The notes: generated by a model not told the origin, from the letters alone. Positions 9,123 to 18,175 are shown, counted from the stretch's first letter. The stretch is 64,000 nucleotides of DNA from AP-15 sp963777435 (GCA_963777435.1 CAVZQT010000001.1:186001-250000); one strand, 5' to 3'. Translations and numbers: made by a program.

Positions 9123-9929
9123 TCAGCTTTGCAATGCCTGGGTTACGGCGCCGCCGGTAGCGGTGCGGCCGCCATCGATCACGTATTGCGCGCCGGTGAT
9201 GGCCGCGGCGAGATCCGAGCACAGAAACAGCACGGTGTTGGCGATCTCGTCCGGCGTTACATAACGCCCGAGCGGGATCGAGGATTGATAGCGCCGGCTG
9301 ACGGTTGCAGGGTCGGCCGGGTTGATCTGCGCCTCCAGCGAATGGATCATACGGGTATCGACAGGGCCCGGGCAGACCGCATTGACGCGGATACCCTGGC
9401 GCGCGACTTCGCCGGCAGCGGTCTTGGTCAGGCCGATCACCGCATGCTTGGAAGCGACGTAAGCCGGCATGCCCGGCGTTGCCACAAGCCCTGCAACGGA
9501 TGCCGTATTGACGATCGCGCCGCGCTTTTGCTGCAGCATCACCGGGAGGACATGGCGCAAGCCTAAGAACACGCCTTTGACATTGACGCCAATCACCGTG
9601 TCGAACATGTCCTCATCGTATTCGGCGGTGTGCGCCCATTTTCCCTCGACGCCGGCATTGTTGAAGAAGCAGTCGATCGCGCCATACGCGTCCAACGCTG
9701 CCTTGACGTAATTCTGCACCTCGGCCGATTTAGTGACATCGGCGGCAACAAAGCGAGCCTCCGCACCTTGCTGACGAATGATCCCCGCCGTCGCCTCGCC
9801 GGCCGACGCATCGCGATCGACGACCACGACCTTGGCGCCGCTTTTGGCAAAGGTGAGTGCAGTTGCCCGGCCAATACCATTTCCGGCGCCGGTGATCAGC
9901 GCCACTTTGCCGGCAAAGTCGAGATCCAT
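9123..9929 (-). CDS. Short-chain dehydrogenase/reductase
   Basis: A classical SDR of 268 residues. It shows the NAD(P)-binding TGAGNGIG near residue 15, the DVT motif at about 65, NNAG at about 92, a Ser in NTASVAGL (about 143), and the active Tyr and Lys of YVASKHA (about 157 and 161). The acid in VVVVDRD after the second strand suggests NAD rather than NADP as cofactor. Substrate unknown; such proteins are often labelled 3-oxoacyl-ACP reductase or glucose dehydrogenase without proof. It lies 32 bp downstream of the FMN reductase gene on the same strand, so the two may be co-transcribed. Confidence 0.85.
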   Translation of the reverse strand: MDLDFAGKVALITGAGNGIGRATALTFAKSGAKVVVVDRDASAGEATAGIIRQQGAEARFVAADVTKSAEVQNYVKAALDAYGAIDCFFNNAGVEGKWAHTAEYDEDMFDTVIGVNVKGVFLGLRHVLPVMLQQKRGAIVNTASVAGLVATPGMPAYVASKHAVIGLTKTAAGEVARQGIRVNAVCPGPVDTRMIHSLEAQINPADPATVSRRYQSSIPLGRYVTPDEIANTVLFLCSDLAAAITGAQYVIDGGRTATGGAVTQALQS

Positions 9930-9961
9930 GGCTTCCCTCCCATTGAATATTCAGGCCGGTA

Positions 9962-10531
9962 TCAGCTCTTGCGGCTGATCTGCCGGGTCCAGCTTTCGAG
10001 CGCGACCAGCATGTCGCGGATAAATCCGCGCGCGGCTTCGTCGGTCAGGCCGCCATTGGCGTCGAATTTGGTGTGCGCCTGGCCGATCCGCACCTCGGGC
10101 TTGTTGATCGGATGGACATCGAGAAAGACGCATGCGCGCCGCAAATCGCCTTGCGCATGCGCGGTCCCGGCCATCCCGGCGCCGGCGCCCATGATCGCCG
10201 CCGGCTTCCCGGCAAAGGGCTGATCCGGCGGGCGCGAGGCCCAGTCGATCGCGTTTTTCAGCACGCCCGACATCGAATAATTATATTCGGGCGTCGCGAA
10301 CAGCAGCGCGTCCGCGGCCTTGATCTGTTGCCGCAGGGTCTCGACCGGCGGCGGGAACCCCTCGGCTCGCACATCCTCATTGTAGAGCGGGAATTGTGAG
10401 ATGTCGGCGATCTCGATCGTCATTCCGGGCGGTTTCATTTCGATCGCGGTGCGTAATGCCGCCATGTTGTACGAGCCCTGGCGCAGGCTGCCGCAAATGC
10501 CGATGACGGTGATGCCTTTGGGGCCGCTCAT
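9962..10531 (-). CDS. NADPH-dependent FMN reductase
   Basis: A 189-residue flavodoxin-fold protein. It contains ICGSLRQGSYNMAAL, the FMN phosphate-binding loop, and ATPEYNYSMSGVLKNAIDW, the hallmark of the chromate/quinone reductase (ChrR/YieF/AzoR-like) group. These flavoenzymes reduce quinones, chromate or azo compounds with NAD(P)H in the cytosol. The gene starts with ATG behind GGAGAGG and reads toward the SDR gene, which begins 32 bp later. Substrate preference cannot be inferred. Confidence 0.88.
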   Translation of the reverse strand: MSGPKGITVIGICGSLRQGSYNMAALRTAIEMKPPGMTIEIADISQFPLYNEDVRAEGFPPPVETLRQQIKAADALLFATPEYNYSMSGVLKNAIDWASRPPDQPFAGKPAAIMGAGAGMAGTAHAQGDLRRACVFLDVHPINKPEVRIGQAHTKFDANGGLTDEAARGFIRDMLVALESWTRQISRKS

Positions 10532-10694
10532 TCGCCTCTCCGTTCGAAATCGTAATTTACCTCAAGGCGACCCCTTAACGCACCCGCCCGCCGGCGGCAA
10601 GCCGGTTGCCGCCGAACCGGCTTGTGCGGCGGCGCGGTTACCTCTAAACAGCACTTTGGCAAGTACAATCGGCCGAGTTTGGGGAGGAAGATAT

Positions 10695-12020
10695 ATGGTT
10701 CGGATGGACCGGCGGAGGCTGTTAAAACTTTCCGGCGCCGGTGCCGCAGCGGCCGCTTCCGGTGGTCTTGCCGGTATCCTGGCATCCGGACGAGCCCCGG
10801 CCTATGCCCAGGGAACAACGCTGCACTGGGTGCGCTGGTCGGACTTTGTGCCTGCCTCCGACAAGCTGCTGCGCGAAAAGATTCTGCCCGAAGGGCAGAA
10901 AGCTCTCGGTATTAAGGTTCAGTTCGAGACGATCAACGCCAACGACATTCAGGCGCGCGTCACCTCCTCGATCCAGTCGGGGAACGGGCCCGACATCATA
11001 CTGTCGCTCAACAATTGGGTGCAGCTCTACGCCAATAGCCTCGCCGATGTCAGCGAGGTCGCCGAAGACATCGGCAAAGCGCAGGGCGGTTATTACGACA
11101 TCTGCAAGACCGTCGCGACGTATAAGGGCAAATGGGTCGGCGTGCCGTGGGCGGTCGGCGGCGGGCTTGTCGCCTATCGCAAATCCTGGCTCGCCGAAGC
11201 CGGTTTTCCGAACTTCCCGACGACTTGGGACCAATGGCACGACGCCGGCACGAAATTGAAGGCTGCCGGCCATCCGATTGGGCAGACGCTCGGCCACACT
11301 TTTGGCGACGCTCCCGGGTTCTGGTATCCGTTTTTGTGGTCATGGGGCGGCAAGGAGGTCGAGGCTGACGGCAAAACCGTGGCGCTCGACAGCAAGGAAA
11401 CTCTTGAATCGGTTAAATACGCGGTCGCCTTTTGGAAGGATTGCTGCGATCCGGGCGGATTGGCCTGGGACGATAGCAGCAACAATCGCGCGTTTCTCTC
11501 GGGCACGATCGCGGCCACCAACAACGGCGCTTCGATCTATCTCGAAGCCAAAAAGAAGCCCGATATGTATTTGACCGACAAAGGCACGCCAATGAAGGAC
11601 GACATCTCGCACGCGCCGCTCGGGACCGGCGCCGGCGGGCATTTCAACCTTCCGGGGCCGTTCACTGACATGGTGATGGGGTATTCACCAAATCAAAAGG
11701 CCGCCAAGGAATTCCTCGGCTGGATCCACACCAAGCCGGTATTCGAGCAGTGGTTCACCTCGCAGCAGGGCTACACCGACGGCGCCACCAAGCTTTGGGA
11801 GAACGACCCTGTGTGGAGCGCCGACCCGGTCATGACGCCGTTCAAAAACCTTGCCGCCGCCGGGCGCCTGACGGGCTATGCCGGGCCGCCAAATCAGAAG
11901 GCCGCCGAGGTCCAGACCAAATACATAATCGTCGATATGTATGCCAAAGCCGTCCAGGGCATGAAGCCCGAGGACGCGGTCAAATGGGCCACCGATGAGG
12001 TGACCAAGGTTTATGGCTGA
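10695..12020 (+). CDS. ABC transporter sugar/polyol-binding protein 1 (Tat-exported)
   Basis: A 441-residue extracellular solute-binding protein of family 1. The N-terminus is a Tat signal: DRRRLLKLSG followed by a hydrophobic Ala/Gly stretch and APAYAQ, cut after AYA. The mature part has the bilobal binding-protein features (GPDIILSLNNWVQLYA, GKWVGVPWAVGGGLVAYR, FWYPFLWSWGGKEVE). The start at 10695 is chosen because GGGGAGGAAG precedes it and it gives the complete Tat motif. It heads an operon with two permeases and an ATPase. It is a clear paralogue of the protein at 16138-17472, sharing the signal peptide almost word for word. The ligand is not known; the family binds oligosaccharides, polyols or glycerol phosphate. 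Confidence 0.88.
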   Translation: MVRMDRRRLLKLSGAGAAAAASGGLAGILASGRAPAYAQGTTLHWVRWSDFVPASDKLLREKILPEGQKALGIKVQFETINANDIQARVTSSIQSGNGPDIILSLNNWVQLYANSLADVSEVAEDIGKAQGGYYDICKTVATYKGKWVGVPWAVGGGLVAYRKSWLAEAGFPNFPTTWDQWHDAGTKLKAAGHPIGQTLGHTFGDAPGFWYPFLWSWGGKEVEADGKTVALDSKETLESVKYAVAFWKDCCDPGGLAWDDSSNNRAFLSGTIAATNNGASIYLEAKKKPDMYLTDKGTPMKDDISHAPLGTGAGGHFNLPGPFTDMVMGYSPNQKAAKEFLGWIHTKPVFEQWFTSQQGYTDGATKLWENDPVWSADPVMTPFKNLAAAGRLTGYAGPPNQKAAEVQTKYIIVDMYAKAVQGMKPEDAVKWATDEVTKVYG

Positions 12021-12050
12021 TCCGGCTCGCGCGTTGCGGAGTTACTTTCG

Positions 12051-12992
12051 ATGACTTTTACCACAGCCGCCGCACCTCGCGCTTATGTCGGCACGCCCCG
12101 ACGCGGACCCGTCACGCGGTTGCTCGAAGACGAGCGTTGGCTGGCAATGCTGCTGCTGTTGCCGACCGTGGTGCTGCTCGGCTTGTTTATCGCGTATCCG
12201 TTTGTCAAAGGGATCGAACTCTCGGTAACCGACACCAAGGTCGGGGTTCCGGGACATTTCGTCGGTTTGCAGAATTTCAGCGCCATTTGGAACGACAGCA
12301 TCTTTCGCATTGCGGTGTGGAACACCTGCCTCTACACGGCGGTCGCCACCGTGTTCAAACTTGCTCTCGGGTTGTGGCTGGCGGTATTGCTCAACAATAA
12401 CTTCAAGGGTAAGGCGTTTACTCGCGCTTTTATTTTATTGCCATTTATTATCCCGACGGTGCTTTCAACTCTGGCATGGAAGTGGATGTTCGATCCGACC
12501 TTTAGCGTAATCAATTGGGGGCTGTTCCGGCTCGGGGTGATTCATGCCCGCATCAATTGGTTGGGTGATCCCAATTTGGCGTTGATTTCGGTTATTATCG
12601 TCAATGTTTGGCGCGGCGTTCCGTTTTTTGCGATCAGTCTGCTTGCCGGGTTGCAAACGATCAGCCCCGAATTGCACGAGGCGGCGGCGATTGACGGGGC
12701 GCGGGCCTGGCAACGCTTTATCCATGTCACCTGGCCCCTGTTGTTGCCGGTTACTCTGGTTGTCCTGCTGTTTTCGGTAATCCAAACCTTTGCCGATTTT
12801 CAATTGGTCTATGTCTTGACCGGCGGCGGTCCGGCCAACGCGACGCAATTGTTTTCGACCTATGCCTATCAAATCGGTATCGGAACCGGTCTGTTGAGCC
12901 AGGGTGCGACGATCTCGTTGGCGGTGTTTCCGGTTCTGCTGTTTGTTGTCATTATCCAGCTGTTTTATATCCGTAAGGCGGAGACCCATTGA
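12051..12992 (+). CDS. ABC transporter permease (MalF/UgpA type)
   Basis: A 313-residue inner-membrane permease with six predicted helices, starting with LAMLLLLPTVVLLGLFIA. The cytoplasmic coupling loop (EAA motif) is EAAAIDGARAWQRFIHVTWP at about residues 207-226, which docks on the ATPase. The gene lies 30 bp after the binding protein and stops 3 bp before the next permease, so the three are co-transcribed. It forms a heterodimeric channel with the product of 12996-13847. GC content drops somewhat in the membrane-coding part, which is normal for hydrophobic segments. Confidence 0.9.
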   Translation: MTFTTAAAPRAYVGTPRRGPVTRLLEDERWLAMLLLLPTVVLLGLFIAYPFVKGIELSVTDTKVGVPGHFVGLQNFSAIWNDSIFRIAVWNTCLYTAVATVFKLALGLWLAVLLNNNFKGKAFTRAFILLPFIIPTVLSTLAWKWMFDPTFSVINWGLFRLGVIHARINWLGDPNLALISVIIVNVWRGVPFFAISLLAGLQTISPELHEAAAIDGARAWQRFIHVTWPLLLPVTLVVLLFSVIQTFADFQLVYVLTGGGPANATQLFSTYAYQIGIGTGLLSQGATISLAVFPVLLFVVIIQLFYIRKAETH

Positions 12993-12995
12993 GCC

Positions 12996-13847
12996 ATGAT
13001 CGAGGGCGCTCTTTGGCGACGCTGGGTCTTCTTCTACGTTCCGCTGACAGCTTTTGTCGTCGGGCTGCTATTCCCGTTTTACTGGATGGTGATTACCACC
13101 ATTCGGCCGGACAGCGAGCTTTACCGGCCGTGGAACGCGCCGAATTACGCGCCATTCTGGACGTGGCACCCGACACTCGAGCACATCACCGATCTGCTGA
13201 CCCAGACCTTATTTACGACCTGGCTTCTGAACACGATGATCATCGCCTTTTCGGCGACCGCGATCTCTCTGTTCTGCGGGCTGCTGGCCGGCTATGCGCT
13301 GTCGCGCCTAAAGTTTCCGTTCGCCGGCGCGCTCGGCACCGGCATCTTTATCACCTATTTGGTGCCGCAAACCCTGTTATTTATCCCGCTTGCCGATATC
13401 ATCCGCAATTTCCGCCTCGGCAACTCGCCTTGGGCCTTGATCCTGACCTATCCCACTTTTCTGATCCCGTTCTGCACTTGGCTGATGATGGGATATTTCA
13501 AGTCCATCCCCAAGGAGCTTGAGGAATGCGCCCGCATCGATGGGGCGACACGCTGGAAGGCGATGATGTTCATCATCTTTCCGATTGCGATTCCCGGGAT
13601 TTTGTCGGCCGGCATCTTCGCTTTCACCCTGTCGTGGAACGAGTTCATCTACGCACTGGTGTTTTTGTCCTCGCCTGATGAGAAGACAGTGCCGGTCGGC
13701 GTGACCTCCGAGCTGATCCGCGGCGATGTGTTTTACTGGGGTGAGTTGATGGCCGGCGCGTTGCTCGGCTCGATCCCGGTGGCCTTTGTTTATTCCTTCT
13801 TTGTCGAGCATTACGTCGCCAGCGTGACCGGCTCGGTCAAGGGTTAG
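12996..13847 (+). CDS. ABC transporter permease (MalG/UgpE type)
   Basis: A 283-residue permease with six predicted membrane segments; FPFYWMVITTIRPDSELY near the N-terminus is typical of the MalG branch. The EAA loop reads EECARIDGATRWKAMMFIIF (about residues 174-193). It partners the upstream permease, and the ATPase gene begins 21 bp downstream. The start ATG at 12996 sits just behind the previous stop, implying translational coupling. Confidence 0.9.
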   Translation: MIEGALWRRWVFFYVPLTAFVVGLLFPFYWMVITTIRPDSELYRPWNAPNYAPFWTWHPTLEHITDLLTQTLFTTWLLNTMIIAFSATAISLFCGLLAGYALSRLKFPFAGALGTGIFITYLVPQTLLFIPLADIIRNFRLGNSPWALILTYPTFLIPFCTWLMMGYFKSIPKELEECARIDGATRWKAMMFIIFPIAIPGILSAGIFAFTLSWNEFIYALVFLSSPDEKTVPVGVTSELIRGDVFYWGELMAGALLGSIPVAFVYSFFVEHYVASVTGSVKG

Positions 13848-13868
13848 GATGACTTTGAAGAGAACAGA

Positions 13869-14960
13869 ATGGCCGAAGTAGCGCTGCAGAGCCTCAACAA
13901 GAATTTCGACGAAGTTTACGCCGTTCGCGACGTCAATCTTTCGATCCACGATAAGGAATTCATTGTGCTGGTCGGGCCGTCCGGCTGCGGCAAGACCACG
14001 ACCTTGCGCATGGTGGCCGGGCTCGAGTCGATTTCTTCCGGCCGCATCCTGATCGACGACAAGGTCATCAACGATCTGGCGCCGATGGATCGCGACATCG
14101 CGATGGTGTTCCAGAACTACGCGCTCTACCCGCATATGAGCGTCTACGACAACATGGCGTTCGGCCTCAAAATGCGGAAGTTCGACCGCGCCGATATCGC
14201 GCGGCGGGTGCAGGAGGCCGCCGAGATCCTCGGTATGCAGGATTTGCTGCATCGCAAGCCGCGGCAGCTCTCGGGCGGTCAACGCCAGCGCGTGGCGCTC
14301 GGCCGCGCGATCGTGCGGCACCCGCAGGTCTTTCTGTTTGACGAGCCGTTATCTAATCTCGACGCCAAATTGCGCGTGCAGATGCGCGTCGAGTTGAAAA
14401 AACTGCACGACCGGCTCGGCACCACCGCGATTTACGTGACCCACGACCAGGTCGAGGCGATGACCCTGGGCGATCGGGTTGTCGTGATGCGCGATGGCTT
14501 AGTGCAGCAGGTCGGCGAGCCGCTCGAACTCTACAACGAGCCGGCCAACCGCTTTGTCGCCGGGTTTCTCGGTTCGCCGGCGATGAATTTCGCGACCGTC
14601 GTAGTCCGGGAAAGCAACGGCGCGTTATGGGCCGAGGATGACGGTATCAGCATCAAGGTTCCAGGCCAGACCGCGGGACGTCTGCGGCGTTATGCCGGGG
14701 AGCAGGTGACGATGGGGATCCGCCCCGAGGATTTGCACGTCGCCACCGAAGCGGATCCTCCCGAACTCGGTTTCGACGCGGCGGTGGAGGTCATCGAGAA
14801 GCTTGGCTCGGAGATCCTGCTCGACGTGGCGGTCGGCCAACACTCGATGGTCGCCTCGGTCGAGCCGAATGTCCGCATCGGCGTGCACGAAAAGCTGCGG
14901 CTGGCGATGAACCCGGAACGAATGCACTTTTTCGACTCGGCAACGGAAGCCGTAATCTAA
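13869..14960 (+). CDS. ABC transporter ATP-binding protein (UgpC/MalK type)
   Basis: A 363-residue ATPase. Walker A is GPSGCGKTT (about residues 36-44), the Q-loop lies in MVFQNYALYPH, the ABC signature is LSGGQRQRVALGRAIVR, Walker B is VFLFDEPLSNLD, and the switch His is in YVTHDQVEAMTLGDR. After residue 240 comes a TOBE/MalK-type regulatory domain (VTMGIRPEDL). It energises the permease pair encoded directly upstream and could also serve the second binding protein 1.2 kb downstream. Members of this class are often shared by several sugar transporters. Confidence 0.92.
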   Translation: MAEVALQSLNKNFDEVYAVRDVNLSIHDKEFIVLVGPSGCGKTTTLRMVAGLESISSGRILIDDKVINDLAPMDRDIAMVFQNYALYPHMSVYDNMAFGLKMRKFDRADIARRVQEAAEILGMQDLLHRKPRQLSGGQRQRVALGRAIVRHPQVFLFDEPLSNLDAKLRVQMRVELKKLHDRLGTTAIYVTHDQVEAMTLGDRVVVMRDGLVQQVGEPLELYNEPANRFVAGFLGSPAMNFATVVVRESNGALWAEDDGISIKVPGQTAGRLRRYAGEQVTMGIRPEDLHVATEADPPELGFDAAVEVIEKLGSEILLDVAVGQHSMVASVEPNVRIGVHEKLRLAMNPERMHFFDSATEAVI

Positions 14961-14990
14961 CTGGAGTAAGAAGCACCAGCGCTGGTTTAT

Positions 14991-15052
14991 CCTAGCCTGC
15001 CGCGGACTTTCCCGGTAGCCGCTAGCTTGAGCTCGCGGCAGCTGTGACTAGG
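14991..15052 (+). terminator. Possible stem-loop behind the ABC operon
   Basis: CTGCCGCG (starting at 14997) pairs with CGCGGCAG (15034-15041), and the outer CCTAG (14991) with CTAGG (15048-15052), leaving an uneven internal loop of one base against six. It lies 30 bp after the ATPase stop and is followed by a few A residues, not by a T run, so it may stop or stabilise the transcript without being a classical intrinsic terminator. Confidence 0.35.
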
Positions 15053-15104
15053 AAAAACTAAAGTAAATGATGCCGAGATCTCGGTGCAAAAGGGAGGGAA
15101 GCCT

Positions 15105-15545
15105 ATGTCGAAGATCATTGGAGCGCTGTGGGTTATCGGATTTTTCGGTTTGCTGGCAGCCGCGAACGCGCAAACGCCAGCGCCCTCAGCCGGGGCAACG
15201 GCGTTCGACGGCACCTACGCTTTGGTCTCGGCGGCGAGCGTCAACCAGACTTACACCTCGCGGAACGGGCAATTGGGCCAATGTCCTTACCGAAAACCGG
15301 GGCCTCTCCACATCGAGAACGGCAAAGTGCGGTATACGACCGCCTCAGGGGACAAGCTTAGAGGAACGGTTGGGCCGCAGGGCCAGCTGGAGATGCGGAT
15401 ACTCATGCCAACCAACAGCAGCAACGCCGGCTCCCGGCCGGTAGAGGTAAATCTCACTGGCGGCATTGACGCCAACGGCATGGTACACGCCCGCCAGATC
15501 GGCAATTCCTGCAGCTATGATTACGTCTGGCAAAAACGCAGTTAA
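15105..15545 (+). CDS. Small secreted protein of unknown function (copy A)
   Basis: 146 residues with a Sec signal peptide (about 1-24; IIGALWVIGFFGLLAAANAQ). The mature part starts with low-complexity PAPSAGATA and then an extracellular-looking domain: FDGTYALVSAASVNQTY, LGQCPYRKPGPLHIENG, DKLRGTVGPQGQLEMRI and ARQIGNSCSYDYVWQKR. Two cysteines, in QCPYR and SCSYD, could form a disulfide. The start is the ATG at 15105, with AGGGAGGG upstream. A second copy follows at 15672. No named family is recognised. Position between the transporter operon and the second binding protein suggests a periplasmic job connected with the same substrate, but that is inference. Confidence 0.75.
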   Translation: MSKIIGALWVIGFFGLLAAANAQTPAPSAGATAFDGTYALVSAASVNQTYTSRNGQLGQCPYRKPGPLHIENGKVRYTTASGDKLRGTVGPQGQLEMRILMPTNSSNAGSRPVEVNLTGGIDANGMVHARQIGNSCSYDYVWQKRS

Positions 15546-15671
15546 AAGTGGCTGCTTACAGCCCCGGTTTCCGCCTTTCGCGGGAGCAATGAAAGAATAG
15601 GTTCGACCATGTATGCTTGTTTTCCCGTCGGGATCGGGGGAAGACAAGATGCGGCGCTGGAGGGCGGGTAC

Positions 15672-16119
15672 GTGCGAAAGACGGTCGGATGGTTGTGGGT
15701 TGTCGGCGCGGGATTTTTCGGTTTGCTGGCTGCGGCGAACGCGCTAACGCCAGCGGCTTCAGCCGCGGCAACGGCGTTTGACGGCACCTATGCGTTGGTT
15801 TCGGCGGCAAGAGTTCAACCAAACCTACACGGCGCGGAGCGGGCAACTAGGCCAATGCCCGAACCGCAGAGCGGGGCCGCTCCGCATCGAGAACGGAGAG
15901 GCTCGGTATACCACCTCCACGGGCAACAAGCTCAGAGGAACGGTGGGGCCGCAAGGTGAGCTGGCGATGCGGATACTCGCGCCACCCAATAGCGGCGGCA
16001 GCTATCGGCCGGTCGAGGTAAACGTCAACGGCAGCGTGGACAACAATGGCACGGTACACGCCCGCCAGATGGGAAATTCCTGCAGTTATGATTTCGTTTG
16101 GCAAAAACGGTCCAAATAA
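15672..16119 (+). CDS. Small secreted protein of unknown function (copy B, one apparent frameshift)
   Basis: A tandem paralogue of the protein at 15105-15545: both have FFGLLAAANA in the signal peptide, AFDGTYALVSAA, LRGTVGPQG and a C-terminus of GNSCSYD(F/Y)VWQKR. Here the signal peptide and the conserved domain are in different frames; one extra base around 15807-15812 (the GGCAAGAG stretch) is enough to join them. Start is taken as the GTG at 15672, behind GGAGGGCGGG. Corrected length is about 148 residues. It ends 18 bp before the second binding-protein gene. Similarity of the two copies is high in the domain but the linkers differ, so the duplication is not recent. Confidence 0.7.
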
Positions 16120-16137
16120 GTTTTGGGGGAAAGACTG

Positions 16138-17472
16138 ATGCAACACACGACGCGGCGTCGCTTTTTGCAATTTTCCGGCACAGGTGCGGTCGCCGCGGGT
16201 ACGGGAGGCTTGGCCGGCATTCTCGCCTCGGGGCGCGCGCCCGCCTACGCGCAGGAGACGACCTTGCACTGGCTCAAATTCGTCGATTTTGTGCCGGTGT
16301 CGGACAAACTGCTGCGTGGCAAGATCTCTGACGAAGCCAAAAAAGACCTCGGCCTCAGGCTGGAAATCGAAACCATCAACGGCGATGGCGTGCAGGCCCG
16401 CATCAGCTCGGCGATCCAGTCCAAAACCGGCCCCGACATTATGATGGCGGCTAATAATTGGTCACAACTCTATGCCGACAGCGTTGTCGATGTCAGCGAT
16501 ATAGCCGAGGAAATCGGCAAGGCGCAGGGCGGTTATTACAATACCGCACACGACGTCGCAAATAACGGCGAAAAATGGATTGCGGTGCCATACACAATCC
16601 TCGGCGTGCTGATGACAAATCGAACCTCGTGGTTCGAAGCCGTCGGTTACGGGCCGGAAAAGTTTCCGCAGACCTGGGAAGAGTATCGCGCCGCCGGCAA
16701 ATTGCTGAAACCAAAAAGCCAGCCCTTTGGCCAGACCCTGGCCCATGCCTTTGGTGATGGCCCCGCCTTCTGGTATCCGTATTTATGGTCGTGGGGTGGC
16801 AAGGAGGTCGAGGCCGACGGAAAAACCGTGGTGCTGAACAGCAAGGAGACGGTTGAGTCGGTGAAATTCGCTGTTCCGTTCTGGAAAGAGTGCTTCGATG
16901 AGGGGGCATTGTCCTGGGATGACGCTGGCAATAACCGCGCGTTCCTTGCCAATACGATCAGCTCGACGAGCAACGCCGCTTCGATTTACCTGCTAGCCCG
17001 CAGCAAGCCCGATAGCTATCAGAGCGAGAAGGGCATACCGCTTTTCAAGGATATCTTCCACGCGCCATTGCCCAAAGGGCCTGCCGGCCAAGCCAGTTGG
17101 CACGTCCCGTTCTCAAACATCATCCCCGCCTATACGCCAAACCAGAAAGCGGCGCGCGATTTTCTTCGCTGGTTCCAGTCGAAGGATATCTACGGGCAGT
17201 GGTTCGAGTCGCAGCAAGGGTTCTCGGTCGGCAGTACCCGGATGTGGCAGGACGACAAGCTGTGGAAAATCGATCCCGTCATGGCACCCTTTCGCACCGC
17301 GGCGGAAAGCGGTCGTTATGCCGGTTATGCCGGAACCGCGGGGCGCGCCGCAGCCGAGACCATCTCGAAATTTATCATCGTCGATATGTACACCAAGGCG
17401 GTGCAAGGTACGGCACCCGAAGATGCCGTCAAATGGGCGCATGGCGAATTGGTGAAAATCTACAACGGGTAA
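16138..17472 (+). CDS. ABC transporter sugar/polyol-binding protein 2 (Tat-exported)
   Basis: A 444-residue paralogue of the binding protein at 10695. The Tat signal TTRRRFLQFSG is followed by a long stretch shared with copy 1 (GGLAGILASGRAPAYAQ), and the mature domain shares PDIMMAANNWSQLYADS, FWYPYLWSWGGKEVEADGKT and FIIVDMYTKAVQG. The two differ in the segments that normally line the sugar cleft, so they may bind different ligands while using one permease and ATPase set; that is inference. The ATG at 16138 has GGGGGAAAG upstream. No permease gene follows it. Confidence 0.88.
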   Translation: MQHTTRRRFLQFSGTGAVAAGTGGLAGILASGRAPAYAQETTLHWLKFVDFVPVSDKLLRGKISDEAKKDLGLRLEIETINGDGVQARISSAIQSKTGPDIMMAANNWSQLYADSVVDVSDIAEEIGKAQGGYYNTAHDVANNGEKWIAVPYTILGVLMTNRTSWFEAVGYGPEKFPQTWEEYRAAGKLLKPKSQPFGQTLAHAFGDGPAFWYPYLWSWGGKEVEADGKTVVLNSKETVESVKFAVPFWKECFDEGALSWDDAGNNRAFLANTISSTSNAASIYLLARSKPDSYQSEKGIPLFKDIFHAPLPKGPAGQASWHVPFSNIIPAYTPNQKAARDFLRWFQSKDIYGQWFESQQGFSVGSTRMWQDDKLWKIDPVMAPFRTAAESGRYAGYAGTAGRAAAETISKFIIVDMYTKAVQGTAPEDAVKWAHGELVKIYNG

Positions 17473-17527
17473 CGCGCTCGGCTGCTTCGTGGTGAAGAGG
17501 TGAAGGCGGCCGTCCGGGACCACGCCG

Positions 17528-18175
17528 ATGATCCTGACCCCAATTCCGCGCGACGCGCTCGCTAGCATGCTCGAACGGTTTGCCGCCGGTCTGAGCGAGC
17601 CGCTGGTCCGCAGCATCTTCGCCGAAATCCGGTCGACCTCGCCGGATCGCGCCGGTGAGTCTGACGCCGAAGAACATCGGCTCGCGGCACTGGCGTTTGC
17701 TCGGTCGCACGGCATGGCCGTGCATCCGCCAGGGACCGAATGCCGGTTCAATTGGGACGGGGTGGCGCTGAACGGTGCGACCGAGGCTTATGTGATCCTG
17801 CACGAAGTCGCGCATTTTTTGCTTGCCCCGCCGGAGCGCCGCGAACTGATCGATTTCGGCCTCGGGCCGGGACCCGACACGCTCGACAGCGCCGCCGCAG
17901 AGCGCGCCGCGGTGTTGCCGGCGTTAGAACGCGAGGGGGACGAGGCGGCCGCATCATTGCTGGGTATCATATGGGAGGCGCGGCTTGGCCAGCCGGCGCT
18001 CGCCTCGTTTCTCGACCAGAACTGGCTCGAAGGCCTCGATCGCTACGCTGCGATGCATTTCGCCGGCGTCGTCGCGCAACTTAGCGGTATGGGATTACTC
18101 GACCTCGACCCGCGCAAAACTGTCTTGGCGCGGAAAACACCTTACTCGGTTTCGGCGGCGGGGCTTACCCGGTAA
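17528..18175 (+). CDS. HExxH protein, distantly like elongation factor P hydroxylase
   Basis: 215 residues. The centre contains VILHEVAHFLLAPPERR then ELIDFGLGPGPDTLDS. HEVAH fits a zinc- or iron-binding HExxH motif. The order HExxH, RR, DFG, PD resembles EpmC (EF-P hydroxylase), which has a similar His-His and RRxLxDFG pattern, and a Glu-rich helix follows as in EpmC. The rest is too different to be sure; a small metallopeptidase is the alternative. No signal peptide. No EF-P modification gene (epmA, epmB) is nearby. It lies 55 bp after the second binding protein gene. Confidence 0.5.
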   Translation: MILTPIPRDALASMLERFAAGLSEPLVRSIFAEIRSTSPDRAGESDAEEHRLAALAFARSHGMAVHPPGTECRFNWDGVALNGATEAYVILHEVAHFLLAPPERRELIDFGLGPGPDTLDSAAAERAAVLPALEREGDEAAASLLGIIWEARLGQPALASFLDQNWLEGLDRYAAMHFAGVVAQLSGMGLLDLDPRKTVLARKTPYSVSAAGLTR

